Assembly (NCBI GenBank): GCA_009602725.1
Contig: WELB01000029.1
Coordinates: 695,772 to 710,705 of the forward strand
Origin: Spirogloea muscicola
Taxonomy: Eukaryota; Streptophyta; Zygnematophyceae; Spirogloeales; Spirogloeaceae
Length of the DNA stretch: 14,934 bases
Reading direction: 5' to 3'
Both the position numbers and the translations under genes were made by a program. Under the pieces are notes generated by a model. The model searched no databases. It had not been told where the DNA came from and was given only the letters and a program-made list of their open reading frames with translations. Of this stretch, positions 6,661 through 14,934 are shown in pieces (position 1 is the stretch's first letter; every line of letters begins with the position of its first letter).

Positions 6661-7255
6661 TGTAACGTTCCGACCATTTGGGAACGCCAAAAGGTGCTGG
6701 TAACGCTACATGCCCGTGCATGTAGCTGGTGGCAAGTTCAGGGGGCTGCCAAGCTACAATACCTCTAGCCCCTTGACGGGCAAGCGGCCCGCCTAGGCGC
6801 CTACGGGTCCGTCTCTCCTGGAATGACCCTCGCCAGGACCAACCTGCCAAGGGTGGACCTTGGGCCCGAGCACGGGCAGGCCTTAGGGCGACCCGCTCAC
6901 ACCCCTGGAGGGGGGGGTGGCACGGGAGAATCACCAGTAGTCTAGGGCCGAGACCCGACCTCGGGGGTTAAGAGCGGTGAAGACCGGGGGCAGCCTTGCT
7001 GCTGCCTCCCGCCGCAGCCGCCGCCGCAGCCTGCTGCGGCCTGCTGCGGGGAGTCCGTGGCTGCCTCTTCGGGAACAGCTGCTGGCTTGTGCCCAAGAGG
7101 TGAGTCGCCGCCTCACGGCGCGCCACAGGGCCAGTCATCTGCTGCGCAGATGCGCGTGTGCTTTGCCGTGTAGAGGGCTGGCTCTACATCCCCTACAGCC
7201 GAACCCAACACAGACAACTCCCCCCTAATTGCGTCTGTAGGGGCGGTTTATAACA
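6661..7255 (+). repeat. 5' LTR of element A (595 bp)
   Basis: It starts TGTAACGTTCCGACC and ends TTTATAACA, followed within three bases by the PBS. Landmarks are GCTACATGCCCGTG (about 6706), GACGGGCAAGCGGCCCGCCT (6775), GGCGACCCGCTCACACCCCT (6887), TAGTCTAGGGCCGAGACCCG (about 6938), a CTGCTGCC/CCGCAGC triplet tract (6995-7045), and a U5 tail with CCCCTACAGCCGAACCC (about 7190). All recur in order in the 3' LTR. Confidence 0.85.
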
Positions 7256-7257
7256 AT

Positions 7258-7267
7258 TGGTATCAGA
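7258..7267 (+). other. primer-binding site of element A
   Basis: TGGTATCAGA is complementary to the 3' end of plant initiator methionine tRNA and starts two bases after the LTR end at CA (7255). This is the strongest single sign that 6661-7255 is a true 5' LTR and that the DNA is from a plant. Confidence 0.9.
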
Positions 7268-7743
7268 TTTTTTGCATCTTTCTGGCCCGTGTTCTCCTGC
7301 GGCTGATGATGCAAGGATCCGTCTGATGCTCTGGCCTGACTTGTTCGAGTAGTGTATCTCGCCAGACATTGGTCCATGGTGCTGCTAAGCGGGGTCGGCA
7401 GGTGCTACGTCATCTTGCCCCCTCGAGGCAGCACGACCATCGGCATTCTGCCAGACTGATCGTTTGCGATGAACACCTGCTGCTAATTGCCTACTTGAAG
7501 GTGGGAATTGGAACCTACAGCCGTTGAGTGGCGAGTTCGATCGTGTGACCAACATCAATCAAGTGCATCAATTTTGGTCCTATCTGCAGGTTCTGCCTGC
7601 CTTGGAGGTATGGATTAGCGCGCTCTCTTGCTTGCTCGCCATCTGGTGCACCAGTATTGCGTTGCCTTGCACTACGGTAGGGAGGAGGGATATCCTGACT
7701 ATCAGAAGCTGACTTTATCCCACGACTACCTTAAGACGGCGGC

Positions 7744-8570
7744 ATGGAGTCACACAACTCAGTGCGCGTCCTAGTCCTTCTCGGCCGTGGAGCAGCCGGC
7801 TGCTGTGGATCAGATGGCTGACGAGCTAGCCGAGCTCGGGGCCGCGGGCCAAGAGGGCCTGTCGGCTGGGGAGATGCAACATGTTGCACTCCTGAAGGAG
7901 CCCTTGAGGCAGCCAAGGCTGTGCTGCACCGTCCTCGCACATCCTACTGGGGGCGTTGTGTGAGGAGGGGCGAAGCTTGCTTTGCTAGCTTCATACCGGC
8001 GAGAGGCATTATGCAAGGGGTCAGGGTTGACGTGCTTCCGATGTGCCCAAGCCGGGGGCATCCAGCGCATGGACTTGCCAGGGCCGCCCAACTCCAGCAA
8101 CACGCTGGTCAGTCCCGGGGGTGGACTCAAACGTGGCTCAGCGGTATTACTTGAGTGGTTCGTGCTGAGTGGCACGGACGTGACGGCAAGAGTGCAGCTT
8201 GCCGCCACTTCTTTCGTCGGCGATCCCCGTGAGGGGTATGACTCCCTGGAGAAGATTGCCACACTTGAGGTGTACAACGCCGAAGTCCTAATCGGGTGCG
8301 CTCACTACGTGTGTTATGAGACGTGGGGAGCTGAAGGCTCGTGATGAGCTGGATGCTCTCCGTATGCGCGATGACTCAGACGACTATGTGCGGCGATTCG
8401 GGCTGCTGGTCAAAGCTGCGCAATGGGCCTATGAAGGCTGCCAATTAGTGCTAGCGCTTTGAGGCTGGGCTGCCCGAGCCAATGCGGAGGTGCATCGCTC
8501 TGGACCTCACCTCGCAGGTCTTGCCAACTTGCCTTGGCTGGTGGACCACGCCAGGAAGGTGCTGAACACT
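7744..8570 (+). pseudogene. frameshifted gag of element A
   Basis: An ATG-GAG start lies at 7744, matching the start of the R1 gag. Recognisable protein appears in successive frames. First, DELAELGAAGQEGLSAGEM and LLKE (7821-7896), then after a one-base shift LEAAKAVLHRP (7902-7934). Next come LSGTDVTARVQLAATSFVGD (about 8164-8223) and EGYDSLEKI. These are followed by DELDALRMRDDSDDYVRRFG (about 8343-8402) with LLVKAA, and then EAGLPEPMRRCIALDLTSQ (about 8461-8517). The order and spacing fit a Ty3-type retrotransposon gag (capsid) domain. At least three frameshifts and internal stops break it. No CCHC zinc knuckle is visible downstream, so the nucleocapsid part and pol appear to be lost. The 120-codon plus-strand frame 7982-8344 is a surviving fragment of it. 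Confidence 0.7.
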
Positions 8571-8944
8571 TAACCAAGTGTACTGGGCAAGCGCTCCCTG
8601 CTTGAGGTGGGAGTATCTGCTGAGGCAGAGAGGGGACCAAATAAACTTCGACCCAAGGAGGGACTGAATATTCGTCCCATGAAAGCCTTGGAGAAGCCAG
8701 CACTGTAGGGGAATGGTTGCTTCGCTGCAGCGGCGATCAGAACAACCTCGTCCAAGACCCATGAGTATCTGATAAGTGGCTTGGGTATGGGCCTGAGCAC
8801 ATCACGTGGAGCCTGCGGCCAGTCTGGCTATTTGTCCGCCTGCTCTCTGGGGATACCTAGCCAAGGTTGGTGATTACCTAGGCTTCGTCGAGGCCGCAAT
8901 CGGTATTACCTTTCGGCTGTTTCATCGTTTGTTCCCGAGGATGT
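8571..8944 (+). other. internal 3' part of element A, no recognisable protein
   Basis: This stretch lies between the last gag block and the purine tract. It should hold pol in a complete element but is under 400 bases and shows no protease, RT or RNase H motif on either strand. The last roughly 70 bases (8870-8944) may be the remains of a pol 3' end, since they run directly into the purine tract, but I cannot prove it. Confidence 0.4.
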
Positions 8945-8962
8945 GAAGCTGGGGGTGAGGTA
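8945..8962 (+). other. polypurine tract of element A
   Basis: GAAGCTGGGGGTGAGGTA is nearly all purine and ends directly at the start of the 3' LTR. This is where plus-strand synthesis is primed in LTR elements. Confidence 0.65.
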
Positions 8963-9051
8963 TATAATGTTCCGACCATCCGATAACGGAAAAAGGTGCT
9001 AACGCTAGCTACATGCCCGTGTATGTAGCCGTCGGCAGATTCACGGGACTA

Positions 9052-9117
9052 CCAAGCTACGGGCTTGGTAGTCAAGCTACAGGCTTGCCCGTCAAGCTAC
9101 ACGCTTGACGGGCAAGC
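9052..9117. repeat. tandem palindromic units with a perfect 15-bp hairpin
   Basis: The word CAAGCTAC occurs three times (9053, 9073, 9093), each followed by a GCTTG complement, so each unit folds on itself. The third is exact over 15 bases: the arms are 9083-9097 and 9103-9117, around the loop TACAC. The 5' LTR of the same element has only one CAAGCTAC and GACGGGCAAGCGG, so the expansion happened in the 3' LTR or was lost in the 5' one. Confidence 0.8.
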
Positions 9118-9240
9118 GGCCCGCCTAGGTACGGGCGGTCCGTCATTCCTGGTATGATCCTCGCCAGGTCTGCCCTGCCAGGGATGGACTTTGGGCCTGC
9201 CCACGGCCAGGCCTTGGGACGACCCGCTCACACCCCTGGA

Positions 9241-9411
9241 CCGAATTCCGATCTGCCATCTGGTATTCGGGCATTGATTAGCGACCCCCATGTACTGACC
9301 CGTGGTAATTGAGCGGGTCAATTTACAATGGGTGATGTACGTCATTAGATGCGCTTGCCTTTGTACTTGGCCACCTTGGCCTTCGTTTTGTTTCAAACAC
9401 ACTAAAATGGT
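9241..9411. mobile_element. 171-bp insertion with 6-bp target duplication CCTGGA
   Basis: The 5' LTR reads CACACCCCTGGAGGGG without a break (near 6897). In the 3' LTR, CCTGGA occurs at 9235-9240 and again at 9412-9417 with 171 unrelated bases between. The insert starts CCGAATTCCG and ends TAAAATGGT, with no clear terminal inverted repeat, no poly-A end and no coding frame of note. Inside it, TGACCCG and CGGGTCA pair around 11 bases, extended by CCCAT and ATGGG into a larger imperfect hairpin, and CCGAAT pairs with ATTCGG at the left end. It resembles a small non-autonomous element, but I cannot name its class. Confidence 0.75.
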
Positions 9412-9769
9412 CCTGGAGGGGAATGGCAAAGGAGAAGCACTAGTAGTCTGGGGCCGAGACCCGACCTCGGGAGTTCGGACCCGTGAAGCCCGGGAGCAGC
9501 CTTGCTGCTGCCTGCCGCCGGAGCCGCCGCCCCAGCCTGGTGCGGGCCTGCTGCGGGGAGTCCGTGGCTGCCTCCCTTCGGGGACAGCTGCTGGCCTGTG
9601 CCCAAGAGGTGGAGTCGCCGCCTGACGGCGGCGCCACAGGGCCAGTCTTCCGCCGCGCAGATGCATGTGTACTTCGCCATGTAGAGGGTTGGCTCCTGAA
9701 CACCCTACAGCCGAACTCAACAAGGACAAATCATCCTAATTGCGTGCGAAGGCGCAGTTCGTTATATCA

Positions 9770-10426
9770 TCCATGCTGATTGGCTGCTGGAGAGCAGGCA
9801 AGCGCATGGTATCGAGCTTCTTTAGTCCCTCGGCAGAAGTGACCTTAGATGTGACTATATTGCATACTGGAAGGTGAGTGTCGCTGGAAAGGCGGCCTAG
9901 ACTGGTAGTCGCAAAGGGTCCATCAGGCGGACGACTAGACGAGATTGATCGCTTCCTCGTGCAAATAACAGCGCACCTGAACTCGTTACTCGCGACAGCA
10001 AGGTGCCGGCGCCAGGAACAGCGATCTTACGGATACCACCCCTTCAGCAGTACTGTCAGCCGCCGTCAACGTAAACGGTAAACGGCAAAACATTGCCGAT
10101 GATATTCAACCGTGAAGCTAGACTGCTGGTGGTGGACCGCTGGTCGCTGTGGATTGGCCGGTGACGGCTAATCGATGCAACCAATGGTTTGATTACGTCA
10201 AGTGGGAAGCCCAGATCTTGGGAGGCTGCTCGGAGGGCTGTACGGGGAGGACATGAGAGGGAGGGGAAGGTCGATAGTAAATCACCAGGTACAAGTCGCT
10301 CGCACACCAGGTACAAGTCAAAGGACGCCACAGCCGCAGCATTGCATACTTCGATCTAGTGGTGAAAGCGAGTGGCTCGGTAACACGAACCGTACGTGAA
10401 TATGATAAGGTCAATGATAATTCTTC
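9770..10426. other. unassigned region right of element A
   Basis: No protein, RNA or LTR signature was recognised. Small local repeats are present, such as ACACCAGGTACAAGTC against TCACCAGGTACAAGTC (about 10283-10320) and GTAAACGG in tandem (about 10070-10086). The reading frames are short and overlap on both strands. Confidence 0.5.
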
Positions 10427-11110
10427 ATGTTACCTGCTTGCTTGTATCTAAGCTATTTCCGGCCCCTTCAAACCTTGTCCATATATCGGGCTAATTTTGA
10501 AGCCATCGCCTCCTTGGGTAATTCTCTTCATTATGTGGTGATACAGCTACCAAACGGACAAGTTGACGGGGGGAAGAGTTGCCAAAAAGTCACACATTGC
10601 TTATGCCAATACGGGTGTCTCAAAGGTCAACCCTTGGATAGACACGAGTATTCGAAGTCTGCGGTATTGTAGGTAGGCCAGCAGAATATCTAGGATCTCG
10701 GTGGGGTACGTGTTATGCGACCTGTGGCCCGATTGTGGAGCTTCAAACACAGATCTGTGGCAGACCCGACTTGTCCGCTCTCACATACAGCCGACCTGAA
10801 TGGGGCGCATGCGGGTGGCTAGCTTGGCCCTCATTAAGCCGATCCACACAGCTCTTTCCGACAAGGAAAGCAGTGCGCAGTATAAGGGGAGACGAAGATG
10901 CTCTTCTGTGCAACAACCATTAGCTTTTGGCAACCTACGAGCTATTGTTTTAACGACCTCTCCAACCTTGAAGCCCTACGGACTTGTGGCTGTCTAGCCT
11001 TCCAACACCCTCATTTGCTTTCTTCTTCGATGCTGCCGCACAACTACGTGGTAGTAGCCCGCTCATTAACTGCGCACGGTCGTGCTCAGGCTTGGCCATT
11101 TGCACGTGCA
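10427..11110 (+). pseudogene. possible decayed Copia element, protease/integrase part
   Basis: The plus strand at 10520-10560 reads SLHYVVIQLPNGQVDG, loosely like the region between protease and integrase in Copia polyproteins. At about 10931-11005 it reads FNDLSNLEALRTCGCLAFQH, close to the Copia pattern in which a short segment after integrase ends with LR.FGCLA. The blocks are in the right order and on the same strand as the RT trace at 11745. There is no long open frame and the DNA between is not recognisable. This is a pattern call by eye. Confidence 0.4.
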
Positions 11111-11739
11111 TACATGCTCTTTAGAGCTTGCTTACTGGCCTCGTCGGACGAGCACGAAGCTGGCATGGTGAATGTTGCATGCCAAAAGGCACATAGTAGC
11201 GCTGGTTTCCTAAGTCTCAGCAACCAAAATTACGAACTGTCTTAGCAGGTAGTGCCACTGGAGGTGTCGCTTCACCGAAGGAGAGCAAACTGTCATTCAA
11301 CCACCCAACAACACCTCCATACAATCATCTGCTCATCGACTTTCACTTCCGGATATAAGGGAGTGCTCGGAAGGAATCTTTCAGAATCACGAGGGGAGGG
11401 TGGCCGTAGCAGTATACACTTCCGTGGCTGATCTCTGGGAGCCGAAAATTGATGGCTGCAGCCAAACATGGGGATGACCTCCTTCTCGTCGGCCCAGGTC
11501 GGCGCACATCGAAGCCCGAATATCGGTCACACAGTAGGACTAATACAGAACGGCGATCACAGCTGGCAAATAGCAGATCAACCTTGTTCTCATGGAGCCA
11601 CCGTGTGAGCTTCCAAAATGATCAAGTGCACGGTGGGCTGTTAGTCAAGGAAGAGTCTGTTGAGCCCTGAATGTTGCACCTTCGTGAGCTCCCGACAGTT
11701 GCCAAGTGGTGTGTGCGAGCCACACCATCAATGGAAGGT

Positions 11740-11910
11740 GATATGTGAAAGTTGTGAGCACGACATTCCTGCACGGTGAGAGGCCAGATAGCAGCATTGG
11801 CAAGGGGCTCGTTCGAATCACGTGCGCAGTCTGCATTGTATGGGAGGGAGGCCAAAGCAAGCCAGTGCACAGATTGTATAAAGAGCAAGGAAACAAAGCA
11901 GGAAAGCATC
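11740..11910 (+). pseudogene. possible decayed Copia reverse transcriptase fragment
   Basis: The sequence TTFLHGE (about 11762-11782), then in another frame SALYGREAKASQ (about 11832-11867), recalls the Copia RT marks DxKxAFLHG and LYGLKQAPR, in that order. The spacing is some 25-30 bases shorter than in a complete RT, so there would be a deletion as well as a frameshift. The catalytic YVDD region is not visible downstream. Confidence 0.4.
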
Positions 11911-12564
11911 GAGGGGACTGTAGTACCCACCAGTGAGCACATCCATATCAGCCAGACTAATCTGAAGTGTCGGAGTACCAGTTTGCAAGCCAGTGGCCTG
12001 GCTTAGTGCATGGCCAGCATGCTGAAGTAGGTCTCTCGCAGCAAGGACGATCCTGGCTTTCGGACTTCATAGCGAGGTAAAAAGGTTTACTTGCTGACTC
12101 GGGGTTGTGAGCTGTCGAGACGATGAAATGGGAATGCTGTAACGTAGGCCAAGTTACGGAACCTCAGTCGTGTTACTTGGCTGGGGTGGCATACAATTGA
12201 AAGGCACAATGATGCAGTTGCCTACCCAGAGGTCATTCTTATAACACTATTGGAGACATAGCAAGCCACTCTAGGCTCACTCAGGAACACTCAATGTATC
12301 AGACTGGGCTGGCTAGCTGGCCCATTCTATGTTCAGTTCTATGTAGTGCAGGCACATGACAGCTAGTTGGAAGCACGAAGACCCATGATCTAATGATGCA
12401 GCGCAGGGACATGACAAGAAAAGGTACTGGCACCATGTAGACACATAGTCCAATGGTCGAATTAACGCAAAGAGGGTGAATGGGCCGTCAAAGTCCATCA
12501 TAATTGAATGTATGTGTTGTACATGAACAGATCGATGCAAGGCAGAGGAGAAGGATGATGCTCT
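11911..12564. other. unassigned stretch, includes the 3' flank of the MRS2 gene
   Basis: I recognise no protein here. Its right side must contain the 3' untranslated region of the minus-strand transporter gene. TGTA-type motifs near 12512-12520 (minus strand) could belong to a plant polyadenylation region, but there is no clear AATAAA. A 75-codon minus-strand frame (12313-12540) has no features I know. Confidence 0.4.
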
Positions 12565-14930
12565 TTACGTCAGCATGAGCTTTTTGTATCTGAAGTACCA
12601 CATGATCCCAATGAAAATGAGTATGCCAGAGATACCCGTTAAACCAATAACCCATTTAAAGGCGTAAGGATTTTGCTCCAATCCTAATGGGATGTTCATA
12701 CCAAAAACTCCAGCAACCATCCCATAAATAGCCACCACAAGAGTGACAGTGGTCATGAGCAACTCAAATTGGATGAGCTTATTGCGCGTGTTATCCTGCA
12801 AGGCAAAGAACCAGGTGCCAAGACACAAGGTGAGGTAGCTCAGCCCATGCAGCTTATCAGAGTAGCAAATTATGTGTAAGCACGACCATGAGCTAGCTCT
12901 CTGTACACCGAGCCCATCACAACAGCAGATGCTCACCAATTGGATATTGATGAAATCTTCCGTGTCATCCGTGTACTCCTTCAATGCTGTGAGCTTGTTG
13001 AGCGTGGAGTCAATAACAACAAAATAAGCCTCCAAAAGCATCTCCAACTCCTCAACACTCTCCTGCTGAGTTGTGGCACTGCTTTCGCTCCCTCGTTGGC
13101 TCACATAGCTCAGCGTGCGATCCAAAGCCGCCGAGCCACCCCCATCGCCTCTTCCCTAGCAAAGTGAACGATACCCACCCATGAGCATCTGACCCCGCAA
13201 TAGTTCGTCGGAGCACGAGCACGAATTCCTCAGAGCGGGTGTGATCGGGGGCCCACTCCATGCGAACGCGGAGACCCGACGGGTGAGACGGGCGCAGAGA
13301 AGGAGCCTCCAGCTCCTCGTGAAAGAGACCCGAAGGCTGCTGCCATGTCAGACGTGGATCGAGGAGCCGGTAGCAAGGCCTCCTTCTTCTCCGTCAGATA
13401 CATTTCAACCATGTCTCCATCATCATCCATCAGCTGCTCGATCTCGTCCCGTACCTGCAGGCCATGACAATAGCAGTACGGCCTCACACGTGCATCTACG
13501 GAATTGAAGGAAGCACACATTTAGGAAGGATGCGAGGAGCAGATCAGCACCTTCTGCACTCGCCGTGTAAGTGCCACTAGACGGCTTTTGAGCCTGCGGA
13601 CACGCTCTAAGTTGAGGGTGCTGATGACAGAGCAGAGCTCGTCGAGCGCGGGATAGGCTTCGCCTTCCAGCTCCGCTGCCTCTTGTCCACACCCCACAAA
13701 GCCCGGCCCGTCTTAACGGGCAGTTGCCATACGTCATGACATGCACTGCCTGAGTACAGAGTGACCGGCACGATCGGCCAGCGGAGCCCGAGTAGGTGCC
13801 AGCATGCACCTGCGAGTCCAGGAGAGTGCAGGCGCCCTCGAGAGCGACTTCCAAGGCACGAAACTCAAATGGCAGCTCCTCGCCGAGGCTACTGCTCACG
13901 GCGTGGCTGCTGAAGGTGTCTGTCTCGCTGGGCTGATGGCTGCAGATGCAAGCAAGATGGATATCGTGAATTACGATGTTTCCATGGCCGTGGGGACCCA
14001 ACCAGGCCACGGCACAAGGAAGCCGATGCCGATGGTCATCCCCAGCCAAGCGGCAGTGGATGAGCTCACCGGTGGCGAGGCTGGGAGTCTGCCTCAGAAT
14101 GCGAGTCGGAGGTCGTGGAGGGAGGGCCCATGCGCTCGCTGCCACCCTGTGGTGTTCTGCAGGGGGTCGTGGGCACCACTGGCGAAGCTGAGCCAGCGAG
14201 AGCAAGCCGAGGCAGGACGCAGCCATGGCAGCAACAGCAGAGGCAGGGCGGTCGGTGAGAGTGGGAAGGGCAGGGGCAGGGGGCTGACCGCCACGACACA
14301 GCCGGCCCCTCGGACGCCAGCTGGGCTCCCGACTGCTTCAGGCGCCGCTGGAGCTCGTGCACGTACTGGGCCCGGCTCACAGCGCATCGCCAAGGCGGCC
14401 TCAGCGCCCCGCCGAGCTCGACGGCACGACGCGGTCAAGGCCCGCGGGGGCAGAGTGGCGGCGGCGGCGAGGTGCTTCCCTCACCTGGAGAACAAAGTGG
14501 TTGAGCGTGTTGAGGAGCAGGACCTCGTCGGCGGTGATGATGCAGCGGATCTGCTCCAGGTTCACAACGATGGCCTTCTCGCGGCCCAGCAGCGTGCTCG
14601 GGTACACGAACAGCGGGTCCAGCAGCCGCATGTCCCGCGCCGGCAGGTCGCACCTGCGCACCCCCGCCGGCCCCGCCGCGGCCGTGAGCAGCAGCTCCAG
14701 GCCGTGGCCAGCACCGCAGTCGCCGCTCTCCGCCGTCCCGGCCGAAGGCGGCAGCAGAGGGAGGCGGCGCACCGGCGCATGATGGAGAGCTTGTCCACCT
14801 CCATGACGTGCGCCGCGCCGGCGCGGTCGATGCGGATCCACGACCGCAGGCCGTGGCCGCGCTTCTTCAGCCCCGCCAGGTCCTGCCCGAACGCCGCCGC
14901 GCCGCCGCCCGCCGGCGGCAGCGGCGGCAT
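12565..14930 (-). CDS. MRS2: MRS2/MGT family (CorA-like) magnesium transporter, 8-9 exons
   Basis: MRS2 proteins form pentameric magnesium channels. Exons (minus strand): 14930-14773, 14653-14485, 14365-14070, 13939-13810, 13679-13551, 13454-13257, 13155-12937, 12795-12565. All junctions are GT-AG and the frame is kept throughout, giving 509 aa. A 132-bp in-frame segment (14288-14157) inside the third exon also has GT...CTGCAG ends and pyrimidine-rich, low-quality coding. Removing it gives 465 aa, near the usual 440-450. Residues below use that model. LKKRGHGLRSWIRID (21-35) and MRRCDLPARDMRLLDPLF (51-68) start the conserved soluble domain. LPFEFRALEVALE lies in exon 4, LERVRRLKSRLVALTRRVQK ends exon 5, and EELEMLLEAYFVVIDSTLNK is in exon 7. 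The last exon holds the first membrane helix, the signature GMN (421-423), the second helix and a basic end. It is most like the Arabidopsis MRS2-1/-5/-10 group. The ATG lies 4 bases from the window edge, and relatives have longer N-termini, so the true start may be outside. The target membrane cannot be told from sequence. Confidence 0.93.
14157..14288 (-). other. probable 132-nt in-frame intron in MRS2 exon 3
   Basis: This starts GTCAGCCCCC and ends CCCCCTGCAG, in phase 2 on both sides. Its translation is rich in Cys, Pro, Ser and His, unlike the family. Its length lies within the range of the other seven introns (96-141 nt). An alternative pair (GT at 14297, AG before GGT at 14147) also keeps the frame. 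The region encodes the poorly conserved linker before LPFEFRALE, so homology alone cannot settle the exact ends. Confidence 0.6.
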
Positions 14931-14934
14931 GGCC

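Larger units (their letters stand above)
6661..9769 (+). mobile_element. element A: gag-only LTR retrotransposon with both LTRs
   Basis: It runs 5' LTR (6661-7255), PBS (7258), leader, broken gag (7744-8570), about 370 bases without recognisable protein, purine tract (8945-8962), 3' LTR (8963-9769). The internal part is only about 1.7 kb. I see no protease, RT, RNase H or complete integrase, so it is a deletion derivative or non-autonomous form. The 5 bases before the 5' LTR (tcatc) occur again at 9767-9771. This fits a target duplication if the 3' LTR is taken to end at TATA, or overlaps it if the LTR ends at the CA (9769). The two LTRs differ by many substitutions, an insertion and a hairpin expansion, so the insertion is old. 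Confidence 0.8.
8963..9769 (+). repeat. 3' LTR of element A, with nested insertion
   Basis: It begins TATAATGTTCCGACC, lined up with TGTAACGTTCCGACC of the 5' LTR. The changed bases (TG to TA, CG to TG) are the type left by deamination of methylated DNA. It keeps the landmarks of the 5' LTR in order and ends CGTTATATCA. It is longer than the 5' LTR because of a hairpin-rich expansion (9052-9117) and a 171-bp insertion with target duplication (9235-9417). The minus-strand 210-codon frame at 9097-9729 runs through LTR plus insertion and is not a gene. Confidence 0.8.

Noticed and set aside
9097-9729. 210-codon minus-strand open frame
   Set aside because: It runs antisense through the 3' LTR, the palindromic units and the 171-bp insertion, with no recognisable motif; it is open because of high GC.
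13423-14226. 267-codon minus-strand open frame
   Set aside because: It is a read-through of one MRS2 exon (13939-13810) and adjacent introns in one frame; the spliced model explains the conserved part.
1-14934. CRISPR array, operon or prokaryotic defence system
   Set aside because: No regularly spaced repeats, no ribosome-binding-site-led gene runs; introns, tRNA-Met-primed LTR elements and a plant-type transporter show nuclear plant DNA. The bacterial-type rRNA piece is a short fragment.

Overview
This window looks like nuclear DNA of a land plant. The evidence is one intron-containing gene of the plant MRS2/MGT (CorA-like) magnesium transporter family at the right end, next to about 12 kb of decayed, nested LTR retrotransposons whose primer-binding sites match plant initiator-Met tRNA (TGGTATCA). 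The transporter's introns are short (96-141 nt) and its C-terminal segment after GMN differs from the flowering-plant members I remember. A non-seed plant (lycophyte or bryophyte) is therefore possible, but this is a weak inference. Nothing here is an operon or a prokaryotic locus.

Layout, left to right. Bases 1-3196 hold the 5' part of one minus-strand retroelement, called R1 here: a 5' LTR, PBS, leader and the start of gag, running off the left edge. Its LTR is split into three pieces (3196-2951, 2387-1976, 1126-921) by two plus-strand LTRs, LTR-B (2388-2950) and LTR-1 (1127-1975). The three pieces sum to 864 bp, against 849 bp for LTR-1, which supports the reconstruction. R1 lies inside an older minus-strand Ty3/Gypsy pol remnant, element F (reverse transcriptase about 5157-4608, RNase H about 3602-3197). 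F is also split by LTR-C (3603-4607) and bordered by LTR-D (5158-5813). Bases 6089-6400 match the 3' end of a bacterial-type, most likely mitochondrial, large-subunit rRNA.

Bases 6661-9769 are a plus-strand element, called A here. It has a 595-bp 5' LTR, PBS, a frameshifted gag only, a purine-rich tract and a 3' LTR. The 3' LTR carries a 171-bp foreign insertion flanked by a 6-bp target duplication and a perfect 15-bp-arm hairpin. Element A has no pol, so it could only have moved with enzymes supplied in trans. Bases 9770-12564 are mostly unassigned, with weak traces of a decayed Copia element (10.4-11.9 kb).

Bases 12565-14930 (minus strand) encode the MRS2 transporter. I could join eight exons in frame by GT-AG junctions, plus one probable extra 132-bp in-frame intron, giving 465 aa (or 509 aa if it is kept). 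It is the only gene here that looks intact and functional. Everything else is transposon or organellar debris. The most interesting structures are the nested insertion order, the convergent LTR inverted repeat, the LTR hairpins and the organellar rRNA insertion. I found no convincing novel coding system.
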